Source of the DNA: Bretschneidera sinensis
Lineage: Eukaryota > Streptophyta > Magnoliopsida > Brassicales > Akaniaceae
Assembly: GCA_023935145.1 (NCBI GenBank)
Contig: CM043702.1
Span: 107,309,088-107,373,087, forward strand
Direction: 5' to 3'
Length of the DNA: 64,000 nt
Every line of letters starts with the position of its first letter. Position 1 is the stretch's first letter. Under the pieces are notes generated by a model. That model was not told where the DNA came from and made no database searches. It saw nothing but the letters and a program-made list of their open reading frames with translations. Positions 12,324 through 22,357 of the stretch are shown piece after piece. A program made the position numbers and the translations under genes.

Positions 12324-12961
12324 GTTCAACCAACGTCTTGCTAAGACGTTAAAAAAAGCGCTTGGTGGGAGGCAACCCACCCATTTGATAGAATAGTTTT
12401 CTGTTCTTTCATTTTTATTGTTCCCTTCTAAATGTTTTTCTAAACACGTGTTTGATTTCATACATTGAGGAAAATGTTTAGTATAGGTTTAGGGGTGCAA
12501 TTAGAACTTGTTGAGACAAAATTTTCATGCTACAATTTGTTTTATGGTTAGTAATCAAGTCTTTTATGCACGTTGAGTTTAGTTTCTTTAACATTGACAA
12601 GTTGTTGTGAGGATTGATGCATATTCATATTCCATAGACCATGCTCTTGATGTTGATACTGAGATGAATGAAGATCTAATGATTGAGAATCAAATAGTGG
12701 AGACTACCTAGTGAGTTATTTGAGCCATAAGCGTTTTATTCTGAGAGTTAGTTTCTTAGTACTCTTAAACACTCTTCGTTATGACCTTAATTGTTAGATA
12801 TTCTCTATAGGTTTTGCATTGAATGCTAGGATTATATAACTCATGTGAAGTATCATGTTGTGTATTCTCAATATTTTAGTTGAATGACTTAAGTAAGAAG
12901 TTTGAGTATGTGCCTATCATTCCAAATTTCTTAAAGAAGAAAGTAAAAAAAAGAAAAGAAA

Positions 12962-13009
<48 letters not shown>

Positions 13010-13685
13010 AACATGTCAAAAAGGGACTTGGTTAGACAAAAAAGAGGACCTGAGATACTTTAAGGGTATTGAAGTCGATCTTATAAAGAGTTGAAAAGAA
13101 AGAGCTTTGGTGTAAATCAGGTTCGGTCAACCACACCCATCTATGCATAGGTTCATACTCAATATGTTTTGCTTGATGTGTTTGATTAGGATATGATATA
13201 GGCGATGTGATAGCTTTGCAATCCTAACATTTGATTCCTTTCATAAGATCTATTTTGCGAACATATGAGCGTTCTTTGATGATATCCATATTCATATGCG
13301 AATTTACATTTGAAATCTCTTGTTTACATAACTTCTATTCGCATATGCTTGTTGAGTGTTTGAAACATAGGTTCAGTGTGCTTAATGACTGAATCCTGTG
13401 AGGCCTAGAGTCGAAGCGAATTCGGATTCTTGATGTTAGGTTTGGGAGTAATTGACTTGAGGTGTTTTGAACATTGGAATATGGGTGTGCGATGTATACT
13501 TGATTTGAGCAATGAATTGTGAAGTGTTGAGACTTTAAACATAGTTGTGCATAAAATATCTAGATATGAGTCATAGTAACAATTAAGGCATGAGGGTTTT
13601 GTTGATTTAAGTTTTTAGGTTTGTTTTGTTTATGTTTTCTTTTAGTTTTGCTTGAGCACTAGCAAAATCTAGGTTTGGGGGTATT
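12324..13685 (+). other. G1 3' untranslated part with purine tract
   Basis: Right after pol is an AAGCGCTTGGTGGGAGGCAA block (about 12357-12377), a string I know from the end of pol in many Athila-like elements. An (AT)n run fills about 12964-13005. No env-like frame is visible. The part ends with ACTAGCAAAATCTAGG and the purine tract GGTTTGGGGGTA (13672-13683), which primes plus-strand synthesis. Confidence 0.7.
12964..13005. repeat. (AT)n microsatellite
   Basis: About 21 uninterrupted AT units inside the G1 3' part. Confidence 0.95.
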
Positions 13686-14816
13686 TAATGAATGAATATT
13701 TGTCCTAGTACTTTGTATGTTTTTCAATTATTTATTTATATGTTTAGCCTAGGAATTTGTTACTTTGAGTTGTTTTTAGTTGTTTTACAGGTTCACAAGC
13801 ACTTGGAAATGAGTTTCACTAAATTGCCAGAATTGCATGTACAGATCAGTTATTTTTGCGGATTAAACTGTATTGATTCAGGAAGAACCAAGAGATGATC
13901 CATATATACTTGGAAAGATCCGGATGTCTATTTTCTGGAGAATTTTATGGCTCATAAATATGATTTTTCTAGAGAAAGTTATGGCAGTTTTAGTAGACAA
14001 AGGTTAGGCTGTGCGTGATTTTAGTGTGGCAGAAATGATTTTTGCAGATTAAGCTGTATTGATTCAGGAAGAACCAGGAGATGATCCATATACACTTTTG
14101 AAGATCCGGATGTCTATTTGCTGAAGAATTTTATGGCTCATAAATATGATTTTTCTAGAGAAATTTATGGGAGTTTTAGTATACAAAGGTCAGGTTGTGC
14201 ATGATTTCTACATGGCAGAAGTGAAGGAGTTATTAGGACTAGCAAAATCTAGGTTTGGGGGTATTTGATGAATGAATATTTGTTCTAGTATTTTGTATGT
14301 TTTTCAAGTATTTATTTATATGTTTAGCTTAGGAATTTGTTTCTTTGAGTTGTTTTTCGTTGTTTTACAGGTTCACAAGCACTTGGAAAGGAGTTTCACT
14401 ATATTGCTAGAATTGCCTGTACAGATCAGTCATTTTTGTGGATTAAACTATATTGATTCAGGAAGAACTAGGAGATGAACCATATATACTTGGAAAGATC
14501 CGGATGTCTATTTTCTGGAGAATTTTACAGCTCATAAATATGATTTTTCTAAAGAAAGTTATGGCAGTTTTAGTAGACAAAGGTCAAGCCGTGCGTGATT
14601 TCAGCGTGGTGGAAGTTATTTTTGCAGATTAAACTATATTGATTTAGGAAGAACCAGGAGATGAGCCATATATGCTTCAAAAGATCTGAATGTCTATTTT
14701 CTGAGAATTTTACGGCTCATAAACATGATTTTTCTAGAGAAAGTTATGGGAGTTTTAGTAGACAAAGGTCAGGCTGTGCGTGATTTCAGCGTGGCAGAAG
14801 TGAAGGAGTTATTAAA
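13661..14816 (+). repeat. 580-base tandem duplication of purine tract plus LTR start
   Basis: The stretch from 13661 repeats from 14241 (AGCAAAATCTAGGTTTGGGG in both), an offset of 580 bases. Each block holds the purine tract, the LTR start (TAATG at 13686, TGATG at 14266) and two 185-base sub-units with anchors at 13861, 14046, 14441 and 14626. The truncated 5' LTR retains only one such sub-unit. Confidence 0.85.
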
Positions 14817-16039
14817 TTCTGATTTTTTTTTTGGGATTTGCATAGGCTGGATAGCAGCACAACTGGACTAGTTCTGGATAACAAAAACCTAGCATGGACA
14901 GCAGCAAACACACGGCCTGGACAGTAGCAGAACCGGGCCCTGATAACAGTAGAAGCACACGGCCTGAATAGAAACCCTAGGGCGACTTTTCTGTCTACAA
15001 AGCCATCTCCATACAACTATATATAGGAATTTTAGACTCAAAGAAGGGGGGAGACGACGTCAATTCTTAGAGAGATATTATCAAGAGGAGCTTTAGGAGA
15101 TTGAAGGAGGAGATAGTTTCTTTCATCAAGACGGCTTATCAAGAGATTGAAGACGACGATCAATCGCTTCAAGACTATGAGGATTCATCTTGTAATTCGG
15201 GAAGAAATTCTATCTTTGCTCCTTTTGTCCTTCAATTTGCTTGTAACCTTAGTATTTGAATTCTGTGATTGGGATTTAAACATGAGTGGCTGAACGCATT
15301 GTTAGGAGTTTGGCTTAGCTGCCTTGATGGTTTTGGATATTTTGGTGGATTTAGTTTTAACCAGATTATTTCTTATTCAATATCCTTCATACCTTTGATT
15401 ATTGCTTGTGGATTAACCATCTATTATTGATAGTCAAGGGTAATATTCGAGATTAGGTTGAGGATAAATCATCTTGACCTAATTAAGCTTTCTTGAATAG
15501 GAATTTAAATTAGGATTCAAATCAAATTGTGATTTAGGTGGTTGCGTTTTCCTTATACTTAATTTAACTAATTAATTGATGAACACGATCCATGGGATTT
15601 AATTAATTAGTTATAAATTGAGAATAAACACGATCAATGACATTCTCTAGTCTTAGTGGAAATACTAATAATCTTGGATGTTGATTAATTCATTATATTC
15701 ACCAAATGTTCCAATTCATGATTGGATAGCAAGCTAAACTCCCAATTGTTCTCATTGATTATACTCATCTCTTCATAATTCGTTTTGTTTAATTTACTTA
15801 ATTGTTTTTATTTCAATTTTCTCTTCACCAATCTTTTAATTAGAGTGTTTGATTTAATTTCAGAGTTTGTTTTACTAATTTTAAGAAAGTAATTTAAGAT
15901 TTAAACCACTCCAATCCCTTGAGAGATTGACCACGAGAGTAAACTCATCGCAATACTATTTGTGATTCGTGCACTTGTGATAAACTCATCGCAATACTAT
16001 TTGTGATTTGTGCACTTGCGAGCATTTAAAATTTGCACA
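13686..16039 (+). repeat. G1 3' LTR (expanded)
   Basis: It runs from the first LTR start after a purine tract to GCACA at 16039. Counted from the second start (14266) it is about 1.77 kb. TATA box TATATATA is at 15018-15025. The uninterrupted Copia-1 target site is near 15073-15083. The flank after 16039 is TCAGT; there is no left flank to compare. Confidence 0.8.
15939..16019 (+). repeat. 41-base tandem duplication in G1 3' LTR
   Basis: TAAACTCATCGCAATACTAT followed by TTGTGATT.GTGCACTTG occurs twice in tandem (from 15940 and from 15981). The 5' LTR has it once, near 8873. Confidence 0.9.
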
Positions 16040-16337
16040 TCAGTTTCATGGATGTATCTATCATGTTTGTCGTAGTGACAATCTACTTTTATTGTTTTTG
16101 TGGTACTAATAAAGGTCTTCTCTTTAACATGACAAAGAATAATAGTTTCTTGAATGTCCAAATTAATGATATAAAGGACCTTAGCAATTCTGGAATCTCA
16201 AGAAATGTTGCTGTTTATTTTGTTGCTCTTACCAACTACTCTTAATGGGGTTAATGTTGTTAGGAAGTTACAAGCTAAGAAGATTTTGGGATATCTTTGG
16301 TCTTTCTTTAAGCTACCTTAATTTCATATAAAATTTA
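16040..16337. other. Unassigned DNA between G1 and Copia-2
   Basis: A 70-residue open frame (16033-16245) exists but resembles nothing I recognise, and its start lies in the G1 LTR. The block continues after Copia-2 at 22358, judging from the target duplication TTTA on both sides. Confidence 0.4.
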
Positions 16338-17213
16338 TGTTGGTATTTGTCTAAGGATTAAACGGGATGAAAGAATGAAACTCCATCAACATCAGGTCTA
16401 GGTGTGCGCCACGACCACTAGCAAAGGAGGAAGTCCAAGGAGGTGTGCGCCGTAGCTCAGCCTACCCCACGCCACGGCGCTCAGCAAGCATGAAAACCTG
16501 GAGATATGTGGCCCTGTCTTGCGCTACGGCCAGCCCTGTTCTGGGCCGCTGCGCTAGGCACACCTAATGTATGCTTTTTAGCACTCTTGAAGGTACGTGG
16601 GACTTGGTTAAAATGCACAGGATTACTTAGATTCTTAGAGAGCTATGAGTCTTTGGTTCTTGAGATCTAAGGGTTAAGATTGATCTCAAAGATTGGATGA
16701 GAAAGTTATTGCTCTATAAAAGGGTCTTCTAGCTTCAATCACAAGATACAAGAGACACAAAAAAATAACAAGATCATCATACAAGAGAATTCAAGTGCAA
16801 GTGTGAGAGTGCAAAGACACAAAACACAAGAGAGGCACTAGAATATATCTCATTCAAGAGTGGCAGGGATTGAGAGAGAGAGATCATACAAGAAGAGGGG
16901 TTCAAGGGATTTGTAATTGGAATTTTCTTGGGGAAAATTCCAGGGAAACACTTAGTTCTTATCTCTTTCTTTTCTCTTCTTTCATGTATCAAGAAGATAA
17001 GGGTTCTTGAGGAGTTGTTGTTGTAATTGTAAGAAGTCATTGATTTAGTGTAGAGAGCTCTGAGTAGCTCGCGGGGACATAGGCATTTGGCGAACCTCAA
17101 TAACAATTGCTTGTGTTTTTTCTTTGATTGGTTTGTTTCTATTCATTACAAGTCATTGTAGACTTGGGTGTTTGGAAGATTACCACCTGGGCATCATGAG
17201 GTGATTTTCAACA
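16338..17213 (+). repeat. Copia-2 5' LTR
   Basis: It begins TGTTGG and ends TTCAACA. The TATA box TATAAAAG is at 16715-16722. A GC-rich patch (about 16395-16560) repeats words such as GTGCGCC and CCACGGCG. Confidence 0.93.
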
Positions 17214-17214
17214 G

Positions 17215-17226
17215 TGGTATCAGAGC
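17215..17226 (+). other. Copia-2 primer-binding site
   Basis: TGGTATCAGAGC, complement of the initiator Met tRNA 3' end, one base inside the LTR. Confidence 0.9.
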
Positions 17227-17431
17227 TTTGGTGAGCGGGTATCGGAGCTGGAACAGAAGGTATCGAAGCAAGACTTCAAAGAATCAAAAGTCAAGAACAG
17301 TGCTGGGATCAAGATCTGATCGGGTTCTTGAGGGAGTTAAGAATGGTGTTATGATCAAGATCGTGTTCTTGAGATTTAGAAGTTTGAAAGCAACTGTGGG
17401 TGCTGCATAAATCTGAGATTTTCTCCGCAAA

Positions 17432-18303
17432 ATGGGTTCAAACTTCATCTTGGAGAAGTTTGATGGAAAAGAGAGACTTTGCCCTTTGGAAGCGGAAGAT
17501 CAAAGCGTTTTTATGCAACAAAAGGTGGACTGGACTATTGGAGAAGATGACGCTTTTCCAGCAAGTATCACAGAGGACCAGCAGAATGAGATGAATAAGA
17601 TAGCATACAACACCATCTTTCTGCACATACGGGATAGTGTCACAAGGGAGTGCGGAGACTCGAAAGATCCAGCTGTCATATAGAAAAAACTAGATGAGTT
17701 GTTTATTACCAAAACACTCCCTAATAAGATATATCTTCTGAAACGAATCTTTACTTTTAAAATGGATTCTAATAAAGAGTTGGAAGATAATCTTGATGTG
17801 TATAATAAACTAGCTCAAGATTTGGCTAGTTGTAGTATAACATTCCCATATGAACAATTGGTTGTTATGTTATTGAATTCTCTTCCTGATTATTTTGAAA
17901 GTTTGATTAATGCTATTGAGTATGGAAGAGATACACTAACCAAAGAAATTGTGATCAATGCTATAAGGGCTCAGGATTTCAAAGCCAAGATGAGGGAAGC
18001 ATCAAGTGGAGAAGGGCTATTCGTTAGAGGAAGGCTAGCAACTTGGAATGGCAGTAGCATCCATGGCAACTACTAGGAGAAATCAAAGGATAGAGGGCAG
18101 AGCCATGGAATATCGCATTCCAAACTGAAGTTTGGGCGAAAGAGATGCTACTCCTGCAATAAAGAGGGTATTTTCAAGAAAGATTGCAAGCAGAAGATGT
18201 GGGATGAGAGAGGAAGAAGCCATACCAAAAATGGAGAGGCTTCGGTTACCAAAGGAGAGCAGCAAGATAATGTTCTTGTTGTGTATTCAAATGTGAGCAG
18301 GAA
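17432..18303 (+). pseudogene. Copia-2 gag
   Basis: The ATG at 17432 opens MGSNFILEKFDG, the standard start of this family. Open pieces are 17432-17683 and 17699-18076, separated by a stop at a Trp position (VI then TAG then KKL). The zinc knuckle near 18144-18188 reads CYSCNKEGIFKKDC, where the zinc-binding His is Ile. The product would form the particle shell and bind RNA. A shorter frame from 17400 overlaps it and is a shadow. Confidence 0.87.
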
Positions 18304-19872
18304 GCAAGGCAGTGAGAAATGATTCATGGATTCTGGGTGCACTTATCACATGTGCCCTCACAGGGATTGGTTCAAGAATTTCAAGGAAACCAATGATGGA
18401 AAGGTTTTTTTGGGGAATGATACTTCTTGCCAAGTGAGGGGGATATGAGACATCCAATTGAAGATGTTTGATGGAGTCACAAGGCTGCTGCAGAATGTAA
18501 GGTATCTTTTGGATTTGAGAAGAAATTTGATCTCATTGGGGCAACTAGATTCCATGGGGTACAGATATAAAGCAGAGGGAGGAAAAATTAAGGTAACCAA
18601 GGGATCTTTGATATTGATCAAAGCAGCAATAAAGGATGGTCTCTATGAGATGATCGGAGAAACAAAAATCAAGGATCAAGCAACAAGCTTGATGGCTGAG
18701 ATGGATAAGGCAGTACTTTGGCACAATCGCTTGGGATATATGAGCGAAAAGGGGCTACAAATTCTCAGCAACAATGGTCTACTTGGTGGTGACAAGGTAG
18801 AGCAACTTGATTTCTGCGAATGTTGTGTTCTTGGGAAGCAACACCGGGTCAGCTTTAACACCAGAGTGCACAAGTCTAATGGCATTCTTGACTACATTCA
18901 TGCGAACTTTTGGGGACCAACAAGAACACAAACACAGGGAGTTAATCTTTACTTTCCATCTTTAATTGATGATTATTCAAGAAATGTTTGGGTTTATTTG
19001 CTTAAAATAAATCAGATTCTTTGAATAAATTTGTGGTATGAAAAAAGTTGCTGGAGACTCAAACGGGTAGGGTAGTTAAAGTGTTATGAATTGATAATGG
19101 CTTAGAATTTTTTAATAAAGATTTTGATAAATTTTGTGAGTTAAAGGGATTATATGACACAAGACGGTTGTGAAAACCCCTCAGCAAAATGGAGTTGCTG
19201 AGAGGATGAATAGGACCCTTATGAAAATGGTTAGGTGCATGTTAACTGGGTCTGGTTTACCAAAATATTTTTTGGGGGATGCTATGTCTACTGCTGCATA
19301 TTTGGTTAATAGATCACCCTCTAGAGCTTTAGAGCTCAAGACTCCCTAGGAGATATGGAGTGGGAAACCCCCTGAGTTAAGTAACCTTAGAACTTTTGGA
19401 TGTGCTGTATTTGCACATCAAAAGGATGATGAACTTAGCCCAAGGTATAGAAAATGTGTGTTTCTAGGGTATGGTGATGGGGTTAAGGGGTATAGGTTGT
19501 GGTCCTTAGAGCCAAAAGGGACCAAACTCATAATAAGTAGGGATGTCATTTTTAATGAATTGTTATTTCCCTATTTGGAGAAAACTAACCATGCAGGGGA
19601 TAATGGGCAAACCAGCCCAGTATTTGTGGAGCATAGCATCAAGGAAAATTCAGTTCAGGTAGATCAAGGAAGGCAAGATGATTCAGACCAGGTGGAGCCC
19701 ATTTATGAAGGCCAATCTCAGGACACTCATGAGGAGGCTGAACTAGAAGGGGATGATGCAGTAAGTCAAAATAACTATCAGCTCATAAGAGACCTAGAAA
19801 TGAGGGTGGTTAGACCACCTTTGAGATATGGTTTTACGGATGCTAATGTATCAGCTCCTTATTCAGAATGAG
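18304..19872 (+). pseudogene. Copia-2 protease and integrase
   Basis: The protease site keeps DSGCTYHMCP near 18325-18354, but a stop lies just before it. The GAG-pre-integrase finger at about 18718-18833 reads HNRLGY, where the family has HNRLGH, so one zinc ligand is lost. The first integrase Asp position reads HANFWGP instead of D. The open piece ends at 19024 with a frameshift; the core continues in other frames to about 19370, and the integrase C-terminus (FLGYGDGVKGYRLWSLEPK) is open from 19458 to 19871. Confidence 0.87.
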
Positions 19873-21395
19873 GGGTTGAACCAGAAACTTACATGGATGC
19901 CATAGAATGTAAGGATTCATCAAAGTGGCAGCTAGCTATGGAGGAAGAAATGGATTCTTTGAGGAAGAAGAACTCTTGGGAATTGGTGCCCAAATCAGAA
20001 AAATAGAGAGTTATGGATTGTAACTGGATTTACATGATCAAAGAAGGGAACCCTCCAGGGGATGAAGTCTGGTATAAGGCTAGGCTGGTGGCGAAGGGGT
20101 TCACACAAAGAGAAGGCATAGATTTCATCGAAATATCCTCACCTGTTGTGAAATACATGATGATAAGGATAGTGTTAGCAATGGTTGTCTAGTTTAATTG
20201 GGAAATTGAGCAAATGGATGTGAAGACAACGTTCTTACATGGAGAGCTTGATGGGACCAGCTACATGAGGCAACCCGAAGGCTATGAGGAAAGAAAGCAA
20301 GGAGATTTGGTGAGCCAATTGAAGAAATTTCTCTATGGCCTGAAGCAATCACCTCGGCAATGGAATAAGAGATTCGATTCCTTTATAACTAGCTTGGGTT
20401 TCATGAGGAGCTACTATGATTCGTGCTTATACTACAAGGGGCAGAAGGTGGAGGAAATGGTGATTATCCTCATCTATGTCGATGATATACTGTTGGTTGG
20501 GAATAGTAGGGAGAGGATATAAGAATTGAAGTCTCAACTCAGTTCGGAGTTTGAGATGAAGGATCTTGGCCATGTACAGAAGATCCTTGGGATAAGTATA
20601 ATCTGGGAAAGGGAGAGAAATAGATTGAAGATTTCTTAGACTTCTTACATAGAAAAGATGGTATCTAAGTTTTCTATGGCAGATAGCAAACCAATGAAGG
20701 TTCCCCTTGCTGGTTATTTCAAGTTCTTCAGCGATCAATGTCCGAGATCGGAGGCGGAGAAGAAGGAAATGGAAAAGGTCCCTTACTCTAGTGAGGTTGG
20801 ATCAGTCATGTTTATGATGGTAAGCACTAGACCTGACATTGCTCATGCAATGAGTGTTTTCAGCAGGTTTATGAGTAATCCCAGAAAGGAGCATTGGCTT
20901 GGGATGAAGTCGTTGCAGAGGTACTTGAAGGGAAGCCCAGATGTGGGGCTGGTTTATGAGAAGAGTGGTAAGTCCATGTGTCTAGAGGGTTATGTTGATT
21001 CAGACTATGGAGCAGACCGGGATAAAATAAGATCGATTACCTCTTACTTTTTCAACTTAAATGGATGTTGTATAAGTTGGAAGGCTCAGTTGCAGCCGGT
21101 GATAGCACTCTCAACAACCGAGGCTGAGTACATAGCGGCAACGAAAGCCATTAAGGAGGCTATGTGGTGCAAGGGGTTGTTGGAAGAGTTGAAGGTACTA
21201 CAAGAGCAGGTGGTGGTGTATTCGGATAGCTAAAGTGTGTTGCACTTGTGTAAGAATCCGGTGTTCCATGGGAGGACAAAGCATATGGATGTTCGGTATC
21301 ATTTCATATGGGAAAATGTTATGGAAGGATGCATTCATGGGAACAAAGTAGCCACAGGAGAAAATCCTACAGATTAAGGCACCAAAGTTCTACCT
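19873..21395 (+). pseudogene. Copia-2 RT and RNase H
   Basis: The RT N-terminus (KWQLAMEEEMDSLRKKNSWE, then KARLVAKGFTQREG) leads into open pieces at 20214-20522 and 20658-21233. The active-site box YVDD is intact at 20475-20486. RNase H keeps STTEAEYIAATKA and VYSDS, with a stop right after where the family has Gln. At least five stops are present, several at Gln positions (CAG or CAA changed to TAG or TAA). The C-terminal tail KVATGENPTD ends near 21378, and the purine tract follows. Confidence 0.88.
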
Positions 21396-21527
21396 CTAAG
21401 CAAGTTTTATCATTGCCTTGGACTTCTTAGGATTGGAGTCGGTCGATATGGTGACTCAAGATGAGTTTGGATCCTGAGTTCTCTGCACAATGGGTTCGGG
21501 TTTAATCAATTAGACAAAGGTAGAGAT

Positions 21528-22357
21528 TGTTGGTATTCGTCTAAGGATTAAACGGGATGGAAGAATGAAGCTCCACCAGTATCAGGTCCAGGTGTGTGCC
21601 TTAGCTCAGCCTCCCCCACGCCGGCACCCAACAAGCATGAAAACTTGGAGATGTGTGGCCCTGTCTTGCGCCGTGGCCAGCCCTGTTATGGGCCGCAACG
21701 CCAGGCACACTTGATGCATGCTTTTCAACACTCTTAAAGGTGCGTGGGACTTGGTTAAAATGCATAGGATTACTTAGATTCTTAGAGAGCCATGGGTCTT
21801 TAGTTCTTGAGATCTAAGGATTGAGATTGTTCTCAAAGATTGGATGAGGAAGTTATTGCTCTATATAAAGGGGCTTCTAGCTTCAATCACAAGACACAAG
21901 AGACACAAAAAAATAACAAGATCATCATACAAGAGAATTCAAGTGCAAGTGTGAGAGTGCAACGACACAAAATACAAGAGAGGCACTAGAATAGATCTCA
22001 TTCAAGAGTAGCTGGGATTGAGAGAGAGAGCATACAAGAAGAGGGGTTCAAGGAATTTGTAATTGGAATTTTCTTGGAGAAAATTCCAAGGAAACACTTA
22101 GTTCTTATCTCTTTCTTTTCTCTTCTTTCATGTATCAAGAACAAGAGGGTTCTTGAGGAGGTGTTGTTGTAATTGTAGGAACTCATTGATTTAGTGCAAA
22201 GAGCTCGAAGTAGCTCACGGGGACGTAGGCTTGCCGAACCTCGATAACAATTGCTTGTGTTCTTTCTTTGATTGGTTTGTTTCTATTCATTACAAGTCAT
22301 TCTAGACTTAGGTGTTTGGAAGATCACCACCTGGGCATCTTGAGATGATTTCCAACA
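21528..22357 (+). repeat. Copia-2 3' LTR
   Basis: It begins TGTTGG and ends CCAACA. The TATA box TATATAAAG is at 21862-21870. Compared with the 5' LTR it lacks about 30 bases in the GC-rich patch. Confidence 0.92.

Larger units (their letters stand above)
1517..16039 (+). mobile_element. G1: Athila-like Gypsy element, pol deleted, split by Copia-1
   Basis: The element consists of a truncated 5' LTR (1517-1961 plus 7996-8931), a tRNA-Asp-type primer-binding site at 8941-8958, a degraded gag, a protease region, a fused remnant of RT N-terminus and integrase C-terminus, a long untranslated 3' part, and a 3' LTR ending at 16039. Gag and protease resemble the plant Athila group: the protease motif is DLGAS followed by INL.PYS, and the end of pol is followed by the AAGCGCTTGGTGGGAGGCAA string common in such elements. 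Copia-1 sits inside the 5' LTR. No RT catalytic core, RNase H or integrase core is present, so the copy is non-autonomous. No left target duplication can be checked because the 5' LTR start is missing. Confidence 0.85.
16338..22357 (+). mobile_element. Copia-2: Tork/Tnt1-like Copia element
   Basis: LTRs at 16338-17213 and 21528-22357 flank the same gene order as Copia-1, here on the plus strand. The primer-binding site TGGTATCAGAGC is at 17215-17226 and the purine tract ACAAAGGTAGAGAT at 21514-21527. The flanks read ATTTA on the left and CTTTA on the right, a target duplication with one change. It belongs to the same family as Copia-1, about 8.3 kb away in opposite orientation. Stops and frameshifts break the polyprotein, but the RT box YVDD is still intact. 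Confidence 0.93.

Noticed and set aside
12380..13660. Possible env-like gene after G1 pol
   Set aside because: Athila elements can carry one, but no frame over 60 residues with any hydrophobic segment is present here.
16033..16245. 70-residue open frame after G1
   Set aside because: It starts inside the G1 LTR end and has no recognisable homology; kept only as unassigned DNA.
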